From contig NZ_JBLWFH010000006.1 of the NCBI RefSeq assembly GCF_050306235.1, positions 1 to 64,000 of the forward strand: a DNA stretch of 64,000 bases, written 5' to 3'. The stretch is from Glaciecola sp947496235. Its GTDB lineage: Bacteria > Pseudomonadota > Gammaproteobacteria > Enterobacterales > Alteromonadaceae. The notes below the pieces were generated by a model. The model was not told the origin of the DNA. It saw only the letters and a program-made list of their open reading frames with translations, and ran no database searches. A program made the translations under genes and the position numbers. This document shows, piece after piece, positions 1 through 7,776 of this stretch; position 1 is the first letter of the stretch, and each line of letters begins with the position of its first letter.

Positions 1-1
1 G

Positions 2-77
2 TGGTGGACGCAGCAAGGCTTGAACTTGCGACCCCCGCCTTGTAAGGGCGGTGCTCTCCCAACTGAGCTATGCGTCC
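2..77 (-). tRNA. tRNA-Val (anticodon TAC)
   Basis: Read on the minus strand this is a full 76-nt cloverleaf: acceptor GGACGCA pairs with TGCGTCC, the anticodon stem CCGCC/GGCGG encloses the loop CTTACAA (anticodon TAC, valine), the T arm carries TTCAAGC, and CCA is encoded at the 3' end. It diverges from gltX, as the valU cluster does in E. coli. More tRNA genes may follow beyond the window edge. Confidence 0.95.
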
Positions 78-125
78 GTCTTTTCGTTGATGCTGTTGGT
101 CTGTGTCATCAAACAGTGGACGCGT

Positions 126-153
126 ATTATAGAGTTGGAGCGAGCAGTGTCAA
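126..153 (-). promoter_or_regulatory. sigma70 promoter of the tRNA-Val transcript
   Basis: On the minus strand a perfect -35 TTGACA (153-148) and a perfect -10 TATAAT (131-126) are separated by 16 bp. They are followed by the GC-rich stretch ACGCGTCC, typical of stable-RNA promoters under stringent control. The predicted start lies about 40 nt upstream of the mature tRNA. Confidence 0.8.
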
Positions 154-235
154 TACAAAAATATGAAAAAATTTATAAGCGCGTAATTTTCGAACAGTTA
201 TGGCGTTAAATTTGTAAAAAGCCCTTCCTCAGCGC

Positions 236-264
236 TTTAGAAAAAGGCCGAAAACAAGTAGAAT
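236..264 (+). promoter_or_regulatory. candidate promoter of gltX
   Basis: TTTAGA (236-241) and TAGAAT (259-264) are spaced by 17 bp and lie about 30 bp before the gltX start codon. The -35 is only a moderate match, so this is a candidate, not a firm call. Confidence 0.4.
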
Positions 265-293
265 GCGCGCATCAATAAATTAGAGAGAAAATC

Positions 294-1703
294 ATGTCGG
301 TAGTTACCCGTTTTGCACCAAGCCCCACAGGTTATTTACACGTTGGCGGTGCAAGAACAGCCCTTTATTCTTGGTTGTTTGCTAAAAGCCAAGGTGGAAA
401 ATTTGTACTTAGAATTGAAGATACAGATATAGAACGTTCAACTGAGCAAGCTAAACAAGCTATTTTAGATGGCATGTCTTGGTTAGGTTTAGATCATGAC
501 GAAGGGCCTTTCTATCAAACGGAACGATTTGACCGTTACAATCATTACATTGATTTGCTACTTGAAAAAGGTTTAGCATATAAGTGTTTTATGTCCAGCG
601 CAGAATTAGACCAAATTCGTGAAGAGCAAGAAAAACGAGGTGAAAAACCGCGTTACCCTGGTACTTGGCGCGATCGCACTGATCATCCTGAAAATCAGCC
701 TTATGCAATTCGTTTTAAAAACCCACAAGATGGCGAAGTAGTTTTTAAAGACCAAGTAAGAGGCGAGATCCGCATTGCAAACAGTGAATTAGATGATTTG
801 GTTATTCGTCGTACCGACGGTGCGCCGACCTATAATTTCTGTGTAGTAATTGATGATTGGGAAATGGGTATTACCCATGTTGTGCGCGGTGAAGACCATA
901 TCAACAACACACCACGTCAAATTAATATTTTAAAAGCCTTAGGTGCTCCTGTACCGGATTATGCCCATGTATCTATGATTTTAGGCGATGATGGTAAGAA
1001 GTTGTCAAAGCGTCATGGTGCAGTGAGTGTTATGCAATATCGCGATGATGGTTATTTACCTCAAGCGCTGCTTAATTATTTGGTGCGTTTAGGTTGGTCT
1101 CATGGTGATCAAGAAATCTTCAGTCGCGAAGAAATGATTTCGTTGTTCAGCTTAAACCACATCAGTAAATCAGCCAGTGCATTTAACACGGAAAAGCTAG
1201 TTTGGTTGAATCAGCATTATATAAAAACCTTGCCAGCCGCTGAGGTGGCAGAACATGCACAATGGCATTTTGATCAGCAAGGCATTAATACTGAAAATGG
1301 TCCTTTGTTATCTGAAGTTGTGTCTATTCAAGCAGAAAGAGTTGATACCTTAAAAGAATTGGCAGAAATCAGCCGTTATTTCTATGAAGATTTCGAAGAG
1401 TTTGATGCGAATGCTGCGAAAAAACATCTACGTCCGGTAGCTAAAGAACCTTTACTGTTAGTGCAGGAAAAGCTGAAAAACATCACTGAATGGCATGCAG
1501 AGAACATCCAGTCAGCGATTAATAGCACTGCTGAAGATTTAGGCGTTGGCATGGGTAAAGTAGGGATGCCATTGCGAGTCGCTGCCACAGGTTCGGGCAA
1601 TTCTCCTTCGTTAGATGTTACCTTAGCGCTCATTGAACAAACTAAAGTTGTTGAAAGAATAAACAAAGCGCTTGAATTTATTGAAAATCGAGAAAATTCT
1701 TAA
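294..1703 (+). CDS. gltX: Glutamyl-tRNA synthetase
   Basis: Cytoplasmic class I aminoacyl-tRNA synthetase that charges tRNA-Glu with glutamate using ATP. The 469-residue product has the expected length. The HIGH-type motif is HVGG at residues 16-19, following the class signature PSPTGYLHVGG, and the KMSKS loop is KLSKR at 236-240. The ATG has GAGAG about seven bases upstream. The gene diverges from tRNA-Val and is followed closely by tRNA-Ala and two tRNA-Glu genes, so the enzyme lies beside its own substrate tRNA; those tRNAs have their own promoter. Nothing suggests the non-discriminating form specifically, and that cannot be judged from sequence inspection alone. Confidence 0.97.
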   Translation: MSVVTRFAPSPTGYLHVGGARTALYSWLFAKSQGGKFVLRIEDTDIERSTEQAKQAILDGMSWLGLDHDEGPFYQTERFDRYNHYIDLLLEKGLAYKCFMSSAELDQIREEQEKRGEKPRYPGTWRDRTDHPENQPYAIRFKNPQDGEVVFKDQVRGEIRIANSELDDLVIRRTDGAPTYNFCVVIDDWEMGITHVVRGEDHINNTPRQINILKALGAPVPDYAHVSMILGDDGKKLSKRHGAVSVMQYRDDGYLPQALLNYLVRLGWSHGDQEIFSREEMISLFSLNHISKSASAFNTEKLVWLNQHYIKTLPAAEVAEHAQWHFDQQGINTENGPLLSEVVSIQAERVDTLKELAEISRYFYEDFEEFDANAAKKHLRPVAKEPLLLVQEKLKNITEWHAENIQSAINSTAEDLGVGMGKVGMPLRVAATGSGNSPSLDVTLALIEQTKVVERINKALEFIENRENS

Positions 1704-1711
1704 AAAAACCG

Positions 1712-1740
1712 TTGACATAAATCGGTCGGATGCCTAGAAT
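1712..1740 (+). promoter_or_regulatory. sigma70 promoter of the tRNA-Ala/tRNA-Glu operon
   Basis: A perfect -35 TTGACA (1712-1717) and the -10 TAGAAT (1735-1740) are exactly 17 bp apart. The bases after the -10, GCGCCCCGC, form a GC-rich discriminator, the known hallmark of ppGpp/DksA-repressed stable-RNA promoters. It starts right after the gltX stop codon. Confidence 0.85.
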
Positions 1741-1788
1741 GCGCCCCGCTGTCACGGAACTGTAGCAAATAATACAGCTCCATTGACT

Positions 1789-1864
<76 letters not shown>

Positions 1865-1895
1865 ATAATCCGATGACAGTAATTTTGCGTTCTTA

Positions 1896-1971
1896 GTCCC
1901 ATTCGTCTAGAGGCCTAGGACACCGCCCTTTCACGGCGGTAACAGGGGTTCGAATCCCCTATGGGACGCCA
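1896..1971 (+). tRNA. tRNA-Glu (anticodon TTC), copy 1
   Basis: A 76-nt cloverleaf starting GTCCCATTCGTCTAGAGG; the anticodon stem CCGCC/GGCGG closes the loop CTTTCAC (anticodon TTC). The T arm has GTTCGAATC and CCA is encoded. It lies 31 bp after tRNA-Ala and is presumably cotranscribed with it. Confidence 0.96.
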
Positions 1972-2022
1972 AAATTTATACACAATCGCACTAGGCCGCG
2001 GTTGATGTTACAAAAAGGTTTA

Positions 2023-2098
2023 GTCCCATTCGTCTAGAGGCCTAGGACACCGCCCTTTCACGGCGGTAACAGGGGTTCGAATCCCCTATGGGACGCCA
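2023..2098 (+). tRNA. tRNA-Glu (anticodon TTC), copy 2
   Basis: Identical across all 76 nt to the copy at 1896-1971, separated from it by a 51-bp spacer, so a local gene duplication. It is the last tRNA before a strong intrinsic terminator. Confidence 0.96.
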
Positions 2099-2104
2099 TA
2101 TAAT

Positions 2105-2135
2105 AAAAAAGCCACCTTTCAAGGTGGCTTTTTTA
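2105..2135 (+). terminator. intrinsic terminator of the tRNA operon
   Basis: GCCACCTT and AAGGTGGC form a stem at 2111-2128 with a very short loop, preceded by an A run and followed by six T residues. It ends the tRNA-Ala/Glu transcript. Confidence 0.85.
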
Positions 2136-2181
2136 TTATTTGCGTATCTGTAAGATATGAGAGGCCCTTGGGTTCGACAAC
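2122..2181 (+). repeat. 60-bp direct repeat, left copy
   Basis: This stretch begins with the right arm of the tRNA-operon terminator and recurs at 2298-2357 with a single mismatch (GAGG versus GAAG). The two copies flank about 116 bp of hairpin-rich sequence. Confidence 0.9.
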
Positions 2182-2252
2182 TTTGCGTTTAAGCAAAGTT
2201 GCACGCGCAATGCGCGCCCGTAGGGGGATTAAAATGCTTAGGCATTTTAATC
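2179..2252. repeat. hairpin-rich segment between the direct repeats
   Basis: Three dyads lie back to back: AACTTTGC/GCAAAGTT (2179-2200), a GCGCGC-rich dyad near 2202-2217, and an 11-bp stem GATTAAAATGC/GCATTTTAATC with loop TTAG (2227-2252). No gene or start codon with a ribosome site is visible. The rest of the gap up to dusC holds only the second direct repeat. Confidence 0.75.
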
Positions 2253-2297
2253 ATGAATCCCTTGGTTGATAAACTTAAATGCATTACGTGGCAACAC

Positions 2298-2357
2298 AGG
2301 TGGCTTTTTTATTATTTGCGTATCTGTAAGATATGAGAAGCCCTTGGGTTCGACAAC
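2298..2357 (+). repeat. 60-bp direct repeat, right copy
   Basis: Second copy of the sequence at 2122-2181. It carries the right arm and T run of the terminator but not the left arm, so it cannot form the terminator hairpin itself. It ends 21 bp before the dusC start codon. Confidence 0.9.
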
Positions 2358-2378
2358 GTTATCTAACTAGACTCATTT

Positions 2379-3326
2379 ATGACAACATTTCAAACACCCC
2401 AAATCATTTTAGCGCCTATGGAAGGCGTGGTTGATCATCTCATGCGTGACATGCTTACGCGCGTGGGTGGGTTTGATTTATGTGTGACAGAATTTGTCAG
2501 AGTGGTCGAAAGCCTATTACCTGAAAAAACCTACCATCGCATTTGCCCTGAACTCTACAATGACTCTAAAACACCTTGCGGCGTGCCAGTGCGGGTTCAA
2601 TTATTAGGTCAACATCCTCAATGGTTAGCGGAAAATGCCGTGAGAGCCATCGAGCTTGGCTCATTTGGGGTTGATTTAAATTTTGGTTGTCCAGCTAAAA
2701 CTGTGAATAAATCAAAGGGTGGGGCGGTTTTATTGAAAGAGCCGCAAACCTTGTATGACATTATCAGTGAAGTAAGAAAAGCGGTTCCTTCAGAGCATGT
2801 GGTAAGTGCAAAAATTCGTTTGGGGTTTGATGATAAATCCCTAGCATTAGAAAATGCAGACGCTTTACAAGCTGCGGGCGCTAATTTACTCACAGTGCAT
2901 GCAAGAACCAAAACCGAAGGCTATAAGCCGCCAGCCTATTGGGATTGGATTGCTAAAATCAGGCAAATAGTACAGATTCCCGTTATTGCCAATGGTGAAA
3001 TTTGGTCGGCAGAAGATGCGATTAAATGCAAAAAACAAGCGAATACGCCACATATAATGTTAGGGCGAGGCGCACTAGCCTTACCCAATTTGGCTAACAC
3101 TATAGTAAACAACGAGGCCCCCATGACTTGGGACCAAGTAAAACAACTCTTGGTGGATTATTCTGGCTATGAAATTTTTGGTGATAAAGGCCGTTATTAT
3201 CCAAATCGAGTTAAACAGTGGTTGGGCTATATGCAGCGTCAATACACTCAAGCCAGCGAATTGTTTGAGCAAATCAAACGTATGCAGGATCCGCAACAAA
3301 TTCTCTCTGTATTAACCCAAGCTTAA
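2379..3326 (+). CDS. dusC: tRNA-dihydrouridine(16) synthase DusC
   Basis: FMN- and NADPH-dependent enzyme that reduces uridine 16 in the D loop of tRNAs. At 315 residues it matches DusC in length and has the DusC-type opening LAPMEGVVDHLMRDMLT. The catalytic proton donor is Cys104 in NFGCPAKTVNKSKGGA, and the flavin-binding barrel carries AKIRLG and TVHARTK. The subfamily (C rather than A or B) rests on overall resemblance of the N-terminal half to E. coli DusC. The ATG at 2379 has no strong ribosome site. The gene is monocistronic, downstream of tRNA genes that are plausible substrates. Confidence 0.9.
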   Translation: MTTFQTPQIILAPMEGVVDHLMRDMLTRVGGFDLCVTEFVRVVESLLPEKTYHRICPELYNDSKTPCGVPVRVQLLGQHPQWLAENAVRAIELGSFGVDLNFGCPAKTVNKSKGGAVLLKEPQTLYDIISEVRKAVPSEHVVSAKIRLGFDDKSLALENADALQAAGANLLTVHARTKTEGYKPPAYWDWIAKIRQIVQIPVIANGEIWSAEDAIKCKKQANTPHIMLGRGALALPNLANTIVNNEAPMTWDQVKQLLVDYSGYEIFGDKGRYYPNRVKQWLGYMQRQYTQASELFEQIKRMQDPQQILSVLTQA

Positions 3327-3433
3327 TCCATTCGTCCAAATTTTTCGGATGAAGCTATATCTGACTTGCTTTGAATCCCTGAAATCCTTATCTTAGTTGT
3401 ATAACAATAAAAACGACAAACTAAGGAAACCCT

Positions 3434-4837
3434 ATGCGAAGCAAGTCAAGTATGCGAATGCTTGGTGTCTCGTTGGCAATTTCGACGTTATTTTTAACCG
3501 CCTGCGGTGATGACAAGAAAGCCCAGCAAAGTGCCCAAGATAATCCGTTCCCTAGCACCTACCAACCCATTGAATCTAAACCTGTGGTTATTACCAACGT
3601 CACTATTCTTGATGGGATCGGTGGTAAAATCGACAAAGGCGCTATTTTGCTCGAAGATGGCAAAATAGTTGCGGTGGGAAAATCCGTAAAATCGCCGTCA
3701 GATGCTTTGGAAGTGGATGGCACTGGTAAATGGGTTACTCCAGGGATCATTGATAATCATAGTCATTTGGGCGTTTATCCTTCGCCTAGTACCCATTCTC
3801 ACTCTGATGGCAATGAAATGACAGGTCCAGTGACCGCAGAAGTGTGGGCCGAGCATTCAGTTTGGCCACAAGATCCAGGTTTTCAACGAGCCTTGGCTGG
3901 CGGTGTAACTAGCATGCAGCTTTTACCTGGTTCTGCGAACTTGTTTGGTGGACGAAGCGTTACCGTTAAAAACTTACCTAATAGAAGCGTGCAGGACATG
4001 AAATTTCCCGAAGCACCTTATGGAATTAAAATGGCCTGTGGTGAAAATCCTAAACGCGTTTACGGTAGTAAAGGCGGCCCAATGACCCGAATGGCAAACG
4101 TTGCTGGTTATCGTAAAGCTTGGATAGACGCACAGGAATACCGTAAGAAATGGGATGCATACAATGCTGCGTTAGAAGAAGGAAAAGCTGGAGAAGCGCC
4201 AAAACGTGATTTACGCATGGAAACCCTCGCTGGCGTGTTACGAGGAGATATTTTAGTTCACATGCATTGTTATCGTGCTGATGAAATGGCGGTGATGATG
4301 GATGTAATGAAAGAGTTCGATTATAAAATCGGTACCTTTCATCACGCAGTTGAAGCTTACAAAATCTCTGACATGTTAGCAGAAAATAACGTCTGTTCAG
4401 CCATGTGGGCTGACTGGTGGGGCTTTAAAATGGAAGCCTATGACGGTATTCGTGAAAACATTCCTATGGTGCATAATGCGGGCGCTTGCGCCATAGTGCA
4501 TTCCGATAGTGATATAGGTATTCAACGGCTAAACCAAGAAGCTGCAAAAGCATGGTCTGACGGCAAACGCGCTGGTATCGATATCAGTCAAGCGGAAGCA
4601 TGGCAATGGTTATCAGCCAATCCTGCAAAATCCTTGGGTATTTTTGAACACACTGGTTCATTAGAAGAAGGCAAAAATGCTGATGTAGTGTTGTGGACGG
4701 CAGATCCTTTCTCCACATATGCAAAAGCAGAAAAAGTATTTATCGATGGTGCCATGGTATTTGATTTAAATAACCCAGAGCTACAGCCAGTAAGCGATTT
4801 CGAGTTAGGCCAAACATTTTTAGGAGGTGCCCAATGA
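3434..4837 (+). CDS. Exported amidohydrolase-family lipoprotein (metal ligands present)
   Basis: A 467-residue metallo-dependent hydrolase of the amidohydrolase superfamily, of the imidazolonepropionase/dihydroorotase-like kind; the substrate is unknown. A lipobox LTAC (Cys24) after a hydrophobic stretch predicts a lipoprotein. The classical motif is intact: HSH at 109-111 after VTPGIIDN, further candidate ligands at His276/His278 (HMHCYRADE) and His303/His304 (FHHAVEAYK), and the catalytic Asp in HSDSD (356-360). The C-terminal part returns to the small beta domain (KNADVVLW). AAGGAAA precedes the ATG. It overlaps the next gene by four bases (ATGA), so the two are translationally coupled. 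Confidence 0.85.
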   Translation: MRSKSSMRMLGVSLAISTLFLTACGDDKKAQQSAQDNPFPSTYQPIESKPVVITNVTILDGIGGKIDKGAILLEDGKIVAVGKSVKSPSDALEVDGTGKWVTPGIIDNHSHLGVYPSPSTHSHSDGNEMTGPVTAEVWAEHSVWPQDPGFQRALAGGVTSMQLLPGSANLFGGRSVTVKNLPNRSVQDMKFPEAPYGIKMACGENPKRVYGSKGGPMTRMANVAGYRKAWIDAQEYRKKWDAYNAALEEGKAGEAPKRDLRMETLAGVLRGDILVHMHCYRADEMAVMMDVMKEFDYKIGTFHHAVEAYKISDMLAENNVCSAMWADWWGFKMEAYDGIRENIPMVHNAGACAIVHSDSDIGIQRLNQEAAKAWSDGKRAGIDISQAEAWQWLSANPAKSLGIFEHTGSLEEGKNADVVLWTADPFSTYAKAEKVFIDGAMVFDLNNPELQPVSDFELGQTFLGGAQ

Positions 4838-6123
4838 GACATTTCACTAAAAAATTAAAAGCCGTTTCTTTGGCGATAATGACTATTTCAATGAGCGCAC
4901 AAAGCTTGGCTGAAGATATTGCCATTACAGGCGCAAAAATTTATACCATGGGTGAAGCAGGCGTTATTGAAAGCGGTACTGTGTTAATTAGCGATGGCGA
5001 AATTAAACAGGTTTTAGATAGTCAAAGAGTGCCAAATGGATATCGTGAAATCGACGCGACTGGCAAGGTTGTCACCCCCGGGTTTATTGGCGCGTTAACT
5101 AATTTGGGCTTGGTTGAAGTTGGTATGTCCGCTGGGACAGTAGATGCTAGAGCCGGCGCTCATCCGGTTAGTACTGTAGGTGCAGCCTATGATGTGCAAT
5201 ATGCCATAAATAAAGATTCAACTATAATTCCTATTACCCGTATTGAAGGTTTTACCTCAGCTATTACTGGCATGAGTGGTACCGGCCAATTGTTTAATGG
5301 GCAAGGCGCTATTATTGGTTTAGAGCCCGGTTTCAATAGCACCTTGAAAGCCAAGGCGTACGCGCATGCTGATCTCAACAATAATGGTGCCGATAGAAGC
5401 GGTGGTTCACGCGCTTCTTTGTGGGTAGCATTAAATCAAAGCTTGGAAGAGGCCGGTTTTGCTGCCAATTATGAATTTAGCCCGACTAAAGCATGGGAAG
5501 GTTGGATTACTAGTGCTGATGCAAAAGCTTTAGCACCTGTGATAAGTGGTGAAATCCCTCTATTGGTAACTGCAAATCGCGCTGCCGATATTCTGCAAGC
5601 GCTAGCATTGAAAGAAAAGTTTGCTAACTTGAATTTAGTGTTAGTGGATGCCACTGAAGGTTGGCGTGTGGCTGAGCAAATTGCGGCTGCAAATGTGCCT
5701 GTGATATTAAATCCAGAAGATAATATGCCGTCAGGTTTTGATCATCTTGGCGCTACTTTGGAAAATGCCGGTAAATTGCATGCTGCAGGGGTAAAAGTCG
5801 CGATTGGCATGAACACCCATAACATTCGATTAGCCGCCCAACACGCGGGAAATGCAGTGGCTAATGGATTGCCTTATGAAGCAGGCTTAGCATCTTTAAC
5901 TTCCAATGTTGCCAGTATTTTTAATGTGGATAATATGTTGGGTAGTCTAACCCCGGGTATGCGCGCTGATCTTGTTATTTGGTCCGGTGATCCATTAGAA
6001 GTGACTGAAGCTGCTGAGGTAGTCATTATCAATGGTGAAGAAATTGAGATGACGTCACGTCAGATTCAATTGCGTGACAGATATTTGAACCAAGATAAGT
6101 CTAAGCCGGTGAGTTACAGGTAG
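4834..6123 (+). CDS. Exported amidohydrolase-like protein lacking the metal-binding residues
   Basis: A 429-residue protein with a cleavable signal peptide (about residues 1-26, ending AQSLAED) that runs parallel to its upstream neighbour over its whole length: the N-terminal beta domain, the VVTPGFIGALTNLG turn, and the C-terminal GMRADLVIWSGDP. The HxH of the active neighbour is Leu88 and Asn90 here, the neighbour's HMHCY segment reads LVTANRAAD, and the HSDSD segment reads GMNTHN. All obvious metal ligands are therefore gone while the fold-defining glycines and prolines remain. It is probably a non-catalytic partner or binding subunit of the upstream enzyme; this is inference from the tandem overlap and the lost ligands. 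Confidence 0.8.
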   Translation: MRHFTKKLKAVSLAIMTISMSAQSLAEDIAITGAKIYTMGEAGVIESGTVLISDGEIKQVLDSQRVPNGYREIDATGKVVTPGFIGALTNLGLVEVGMSAGTVDARAGAHPVSTVGAAYDVQYAINKDSTIIPITRIEGFTSAITGMSGTGQLFNGQGAIIGLEPGFNSTLKAKAYAHADLNNNGADRSGGSRASLWVALNQSLEEAGFAANYEFSPTKAWEGWITSADAKALAPVISGEIPLLVTANRAADILQALALKEKFANLNLVLVDATEGWRVAEQIAAANVPVILNPEDNMPSGFDHLGATLENAGKLHAAGVKVAIGMNTHNIRLAAQHAGNAVANGLPYEAGLASLTSNVASIFNVDNMLGSLTPGMRADLVIWSGDPLEVTEAAEVVIINGEEIEMTSRQIQLRDRYLNQDKSKPVSYR

Positions 6124-6135
6124 GGCTTCCACTAA

Positions 6136-6237
6136 GTCATCCCGCCGCTTCAATTTCGTCATCCCGCCGAAGGGCGGGATCTTGCGGTTAATTCAAAGAG
6201 ATTGCGACCTGCGTCGCAATGACGGGGAAAATAATAC
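6136..6237. repeat. palindromic repeat (MITE/REP-like), copy 1
   Basis: A 102-bp unit. Its 68-bp core (6157-6224) is bounded by CGTCAT and ATGACG and contains two perfect 8-bp hairpins, ATCCCGCC/GGCGGGAT and ATTGCGAC/GTCGCAAT. It lies between two convergent genes, the usual place for REP-like elements. Confidence 0.85.
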
Positions 6238-6337
6238 GTCATCCCGCCGCTTCAATTTCGTCATCCCGCCGAAGGGCGGGATCATGCGGATAACTCAACG
6301 AGATTGCGACCTGCGTCGCAATGACGGGAAGAAGTAC
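6238..6337. repeat. palindromic repeat (MITE/REP-like), copy 2
   Basis: Tandem second copy of the preceding unit with a few substitutions; core 6259-6326. A fragment of a third copy (CGAAGGGCGGGAT) follows at 6338-6350. The region probably also ends transcription from both sides. Confidence 0.85.
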
Positions 6338-6365
6338 CGAAGGGCGGGATCTCCCAAACCACCCA

Positions 6366-7028
6366 TCAAGGTAAAATAATCGCCTCAAACTTCGGTTTAA
6401 TAAAATCCACTATCATGGGTTGGGCTTCAGCCACAGGATGAATACCATCGTTTTGCATTAATTCAGGTTTTAATGCGATGTCTTGTAGAAAAAATGGAAT
6501 CAAAGGCACCGCATATTCGTCTGCTAGTTGCTGATAGTTGTTGGTAAACATTTCACTGTACCGACGCCCATAGTTAGTTGGAATTTGAATCTCTTGCAAT
6601 ATTACTTGCACATCTTGCTCTTGGGCGAGTGCAATTTTTTGTGCGAGATTCTCTTTGATTTTATTCGGATTGTGCCCTTGAAGACCATTGTTTCCGCCTA
6701 ATTCTATATAAAGATGGGTGGGTTTATGTAAAGACAGTAACCGGGGCAAACGGGCTAATCCTCCATCAGTAGTATCGCCACTAATTGCTGCATTGATTAC
6801 TTCTATGGGCGCTTGCTCCTGTTTCCAACGTTCTGAAAGCAAATATACCCAACCTTCAGGTTCAGTTAATCCATAGGCTGCGCTTAAGCTATCGCCCAAT
6901 ATTAGCAATTTATATTTGTTTACATTTTCGGTGTCGCTTAGTGCTTGATCTGAATGAACATTAACGGAGAATAAAAGACTAACTGAAAGTAATAATATTC
7001 CTATTAATTTGTTGAATTGTTTTTGCAC
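6366..7028 (-). CDS. tesA: Periplasmic acyl-CoA thioesterase I / lysophospholipase L1 (GDSL family)
   Basis: SGNH-fold esterase that hydrolyses long-chain acyl thioesters and lysophospholipids in the periplasm. Block I is GDSLSAAYG with nucleophile Ser47, block III is GGNNGLQG, and block V is DGIHP carrying the catalytic Asp and His. I chose the GTG at 7028 because AGGA lies nine bases upstream and translation then opens with a proper signal peptide (VQKQFNKLIGILLLSVSLLF); a GTG at 7061 would add eleven residues that spoil it. The product is then 220 residues. The gene diverges from ybbA-ybbP exactly as in E. coli, with only 34 bp between start codons. Confidence 0.9.
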   Translation of the reverse strand: MQKQFNKLIGILLLSVSLLFSVNVHSDQALSDTENVNKYKLLILGDSLSAAYGLTEPEGWVYLLSERWKQEQAPIEVINAAISGDTTDGGLARLPRLLSLHKPTHLYIELGGNNGLQGHNPNKIKENLAQKIALAQEQDVQVILQEIQIPTNYGRRYSEMFTNNYQQLADEYAVPLIPFFLQDIALKPELMQNDGIHPVAEAQPMIVDFIKPKFEAIILP

Positions 7029-7062
7029 GCAAATTGATCCTGACGTTGAGAAAAAAAACACT

Positions 7063-7776
7063 ATGAGTACTACCCCTACAATGATTGAAACAAAAAGTCT
7101 TATTAAGAAAGTGAATACGAGCGAAGGTTCCCTACAGATCCTTCAACCTATTAGCTTTGAAGTCAAGTCTGGTGAAACAATTGCAATCATTGGCGCATCT
7201 GGCTCAGGAAAATCCACGCTTTTAGGTTTGTTAGCAGGGCTAGATGAAGTAAGCGGAGGTCACATTTTTTTAGACGGTGAGCCCTTACATGAAATGGATG
7301 AAGAAGCGAGAGCCAGACTGAGGGGCGAAAAAGTCGGCTTTATTTTTCAAAGTTTTATGTTGGTTCAATCCTTAACCGCGCTTGAAAATATCATGTTGCC
7401 TGCAGAAATTGCAGGTATGGACAACCCTAAAGAAAGAGCGCAGAAAATTATTCAGCAAGTAGGGTTAGAACATCGCGCCCATCATTTTCCAAATCAACTG
7501 TCAGGTGGTGAGCAACAACGTGTTGCAATCGCTCGAGCCTTCATTACTCAACCTAAGATCTTGTTTGCTGATGAGCCAACTGGAAACCTCGATTCTGCGA
7601 ATTCGCAAAAAGTAGAAGACTTGTTGTTTAAAATGAATGATGAGTTGCAAACCACGCTAGTCTTAGTTACCCATGACAATGAACTAGCAAAGCGCTGTCA
7701 ACGACAATTGAACATGAATGCTGGAACCCTCACAGAGGTCACTCAACCGCTTAAAGTGATAGCGGGAGGCGAATAA
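7063..7776 (+). CDS. ybbA: ABC transporter ATP-binding protein YbbA
   Basis: ATPase of the LolD/MacB-like family, partner of the FtsX-type permease encoded immediately downstream. Visible elements are Walker A GASGSGKST, the Q loop FIFQSFMLVQ, the signature LSGGEQQRVAIARA, Walker B ILFADEPTGNLD and the switch histidine in VTHDNE. With the ATG at 7063 it has 237 residues; an upstream TTG at 7009 would extend it through the tesA signal-peptide region and is unlikely. A second ATG at 7081 is possible. The stop codon abuts the ybbP start, so the two are cotranslated. The transported substrate is not established. Confidence 0.9.
   Translation: MSTTPTMIETKSLIKKVNTSEGSLQILQPISFEVKSGETIAIIGASGSGKSTLLGLLAGLDEVSGGHIFLDGEPLHEMDEEARARLRGEKVGFIFQSFMLVQSLTALENIMLPAEIAGMDNPKERAQKIIQQVGLEHRAHHFPNQLSGGEQQRVAIARAFITQPKILFADEPTGNLDSANSQKVEDLLFKMNDELQTTLVLVTHDNELAKRCQRQLNMNAGTLTEVTQPLKVIAGGE

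Noticed and set aside
6136..6350. possible CRISPR array
   Set aside because: Only two long units in direct tandem with no unique spacers and no cas genes in the window.
6182..6379. 65-codon plus-strand frame in the palindromic repeats
   Set aside because: The product is an internally repeated translation of the hairpin repeat and has no ribosome site.
7009..7062. upstream TTG start for ybbA
   Set aside because: It would extend the protein through the opposite strand of the tesA signal peptide and matches nothing in the family; the ATG at 7063 fits YbbA length.
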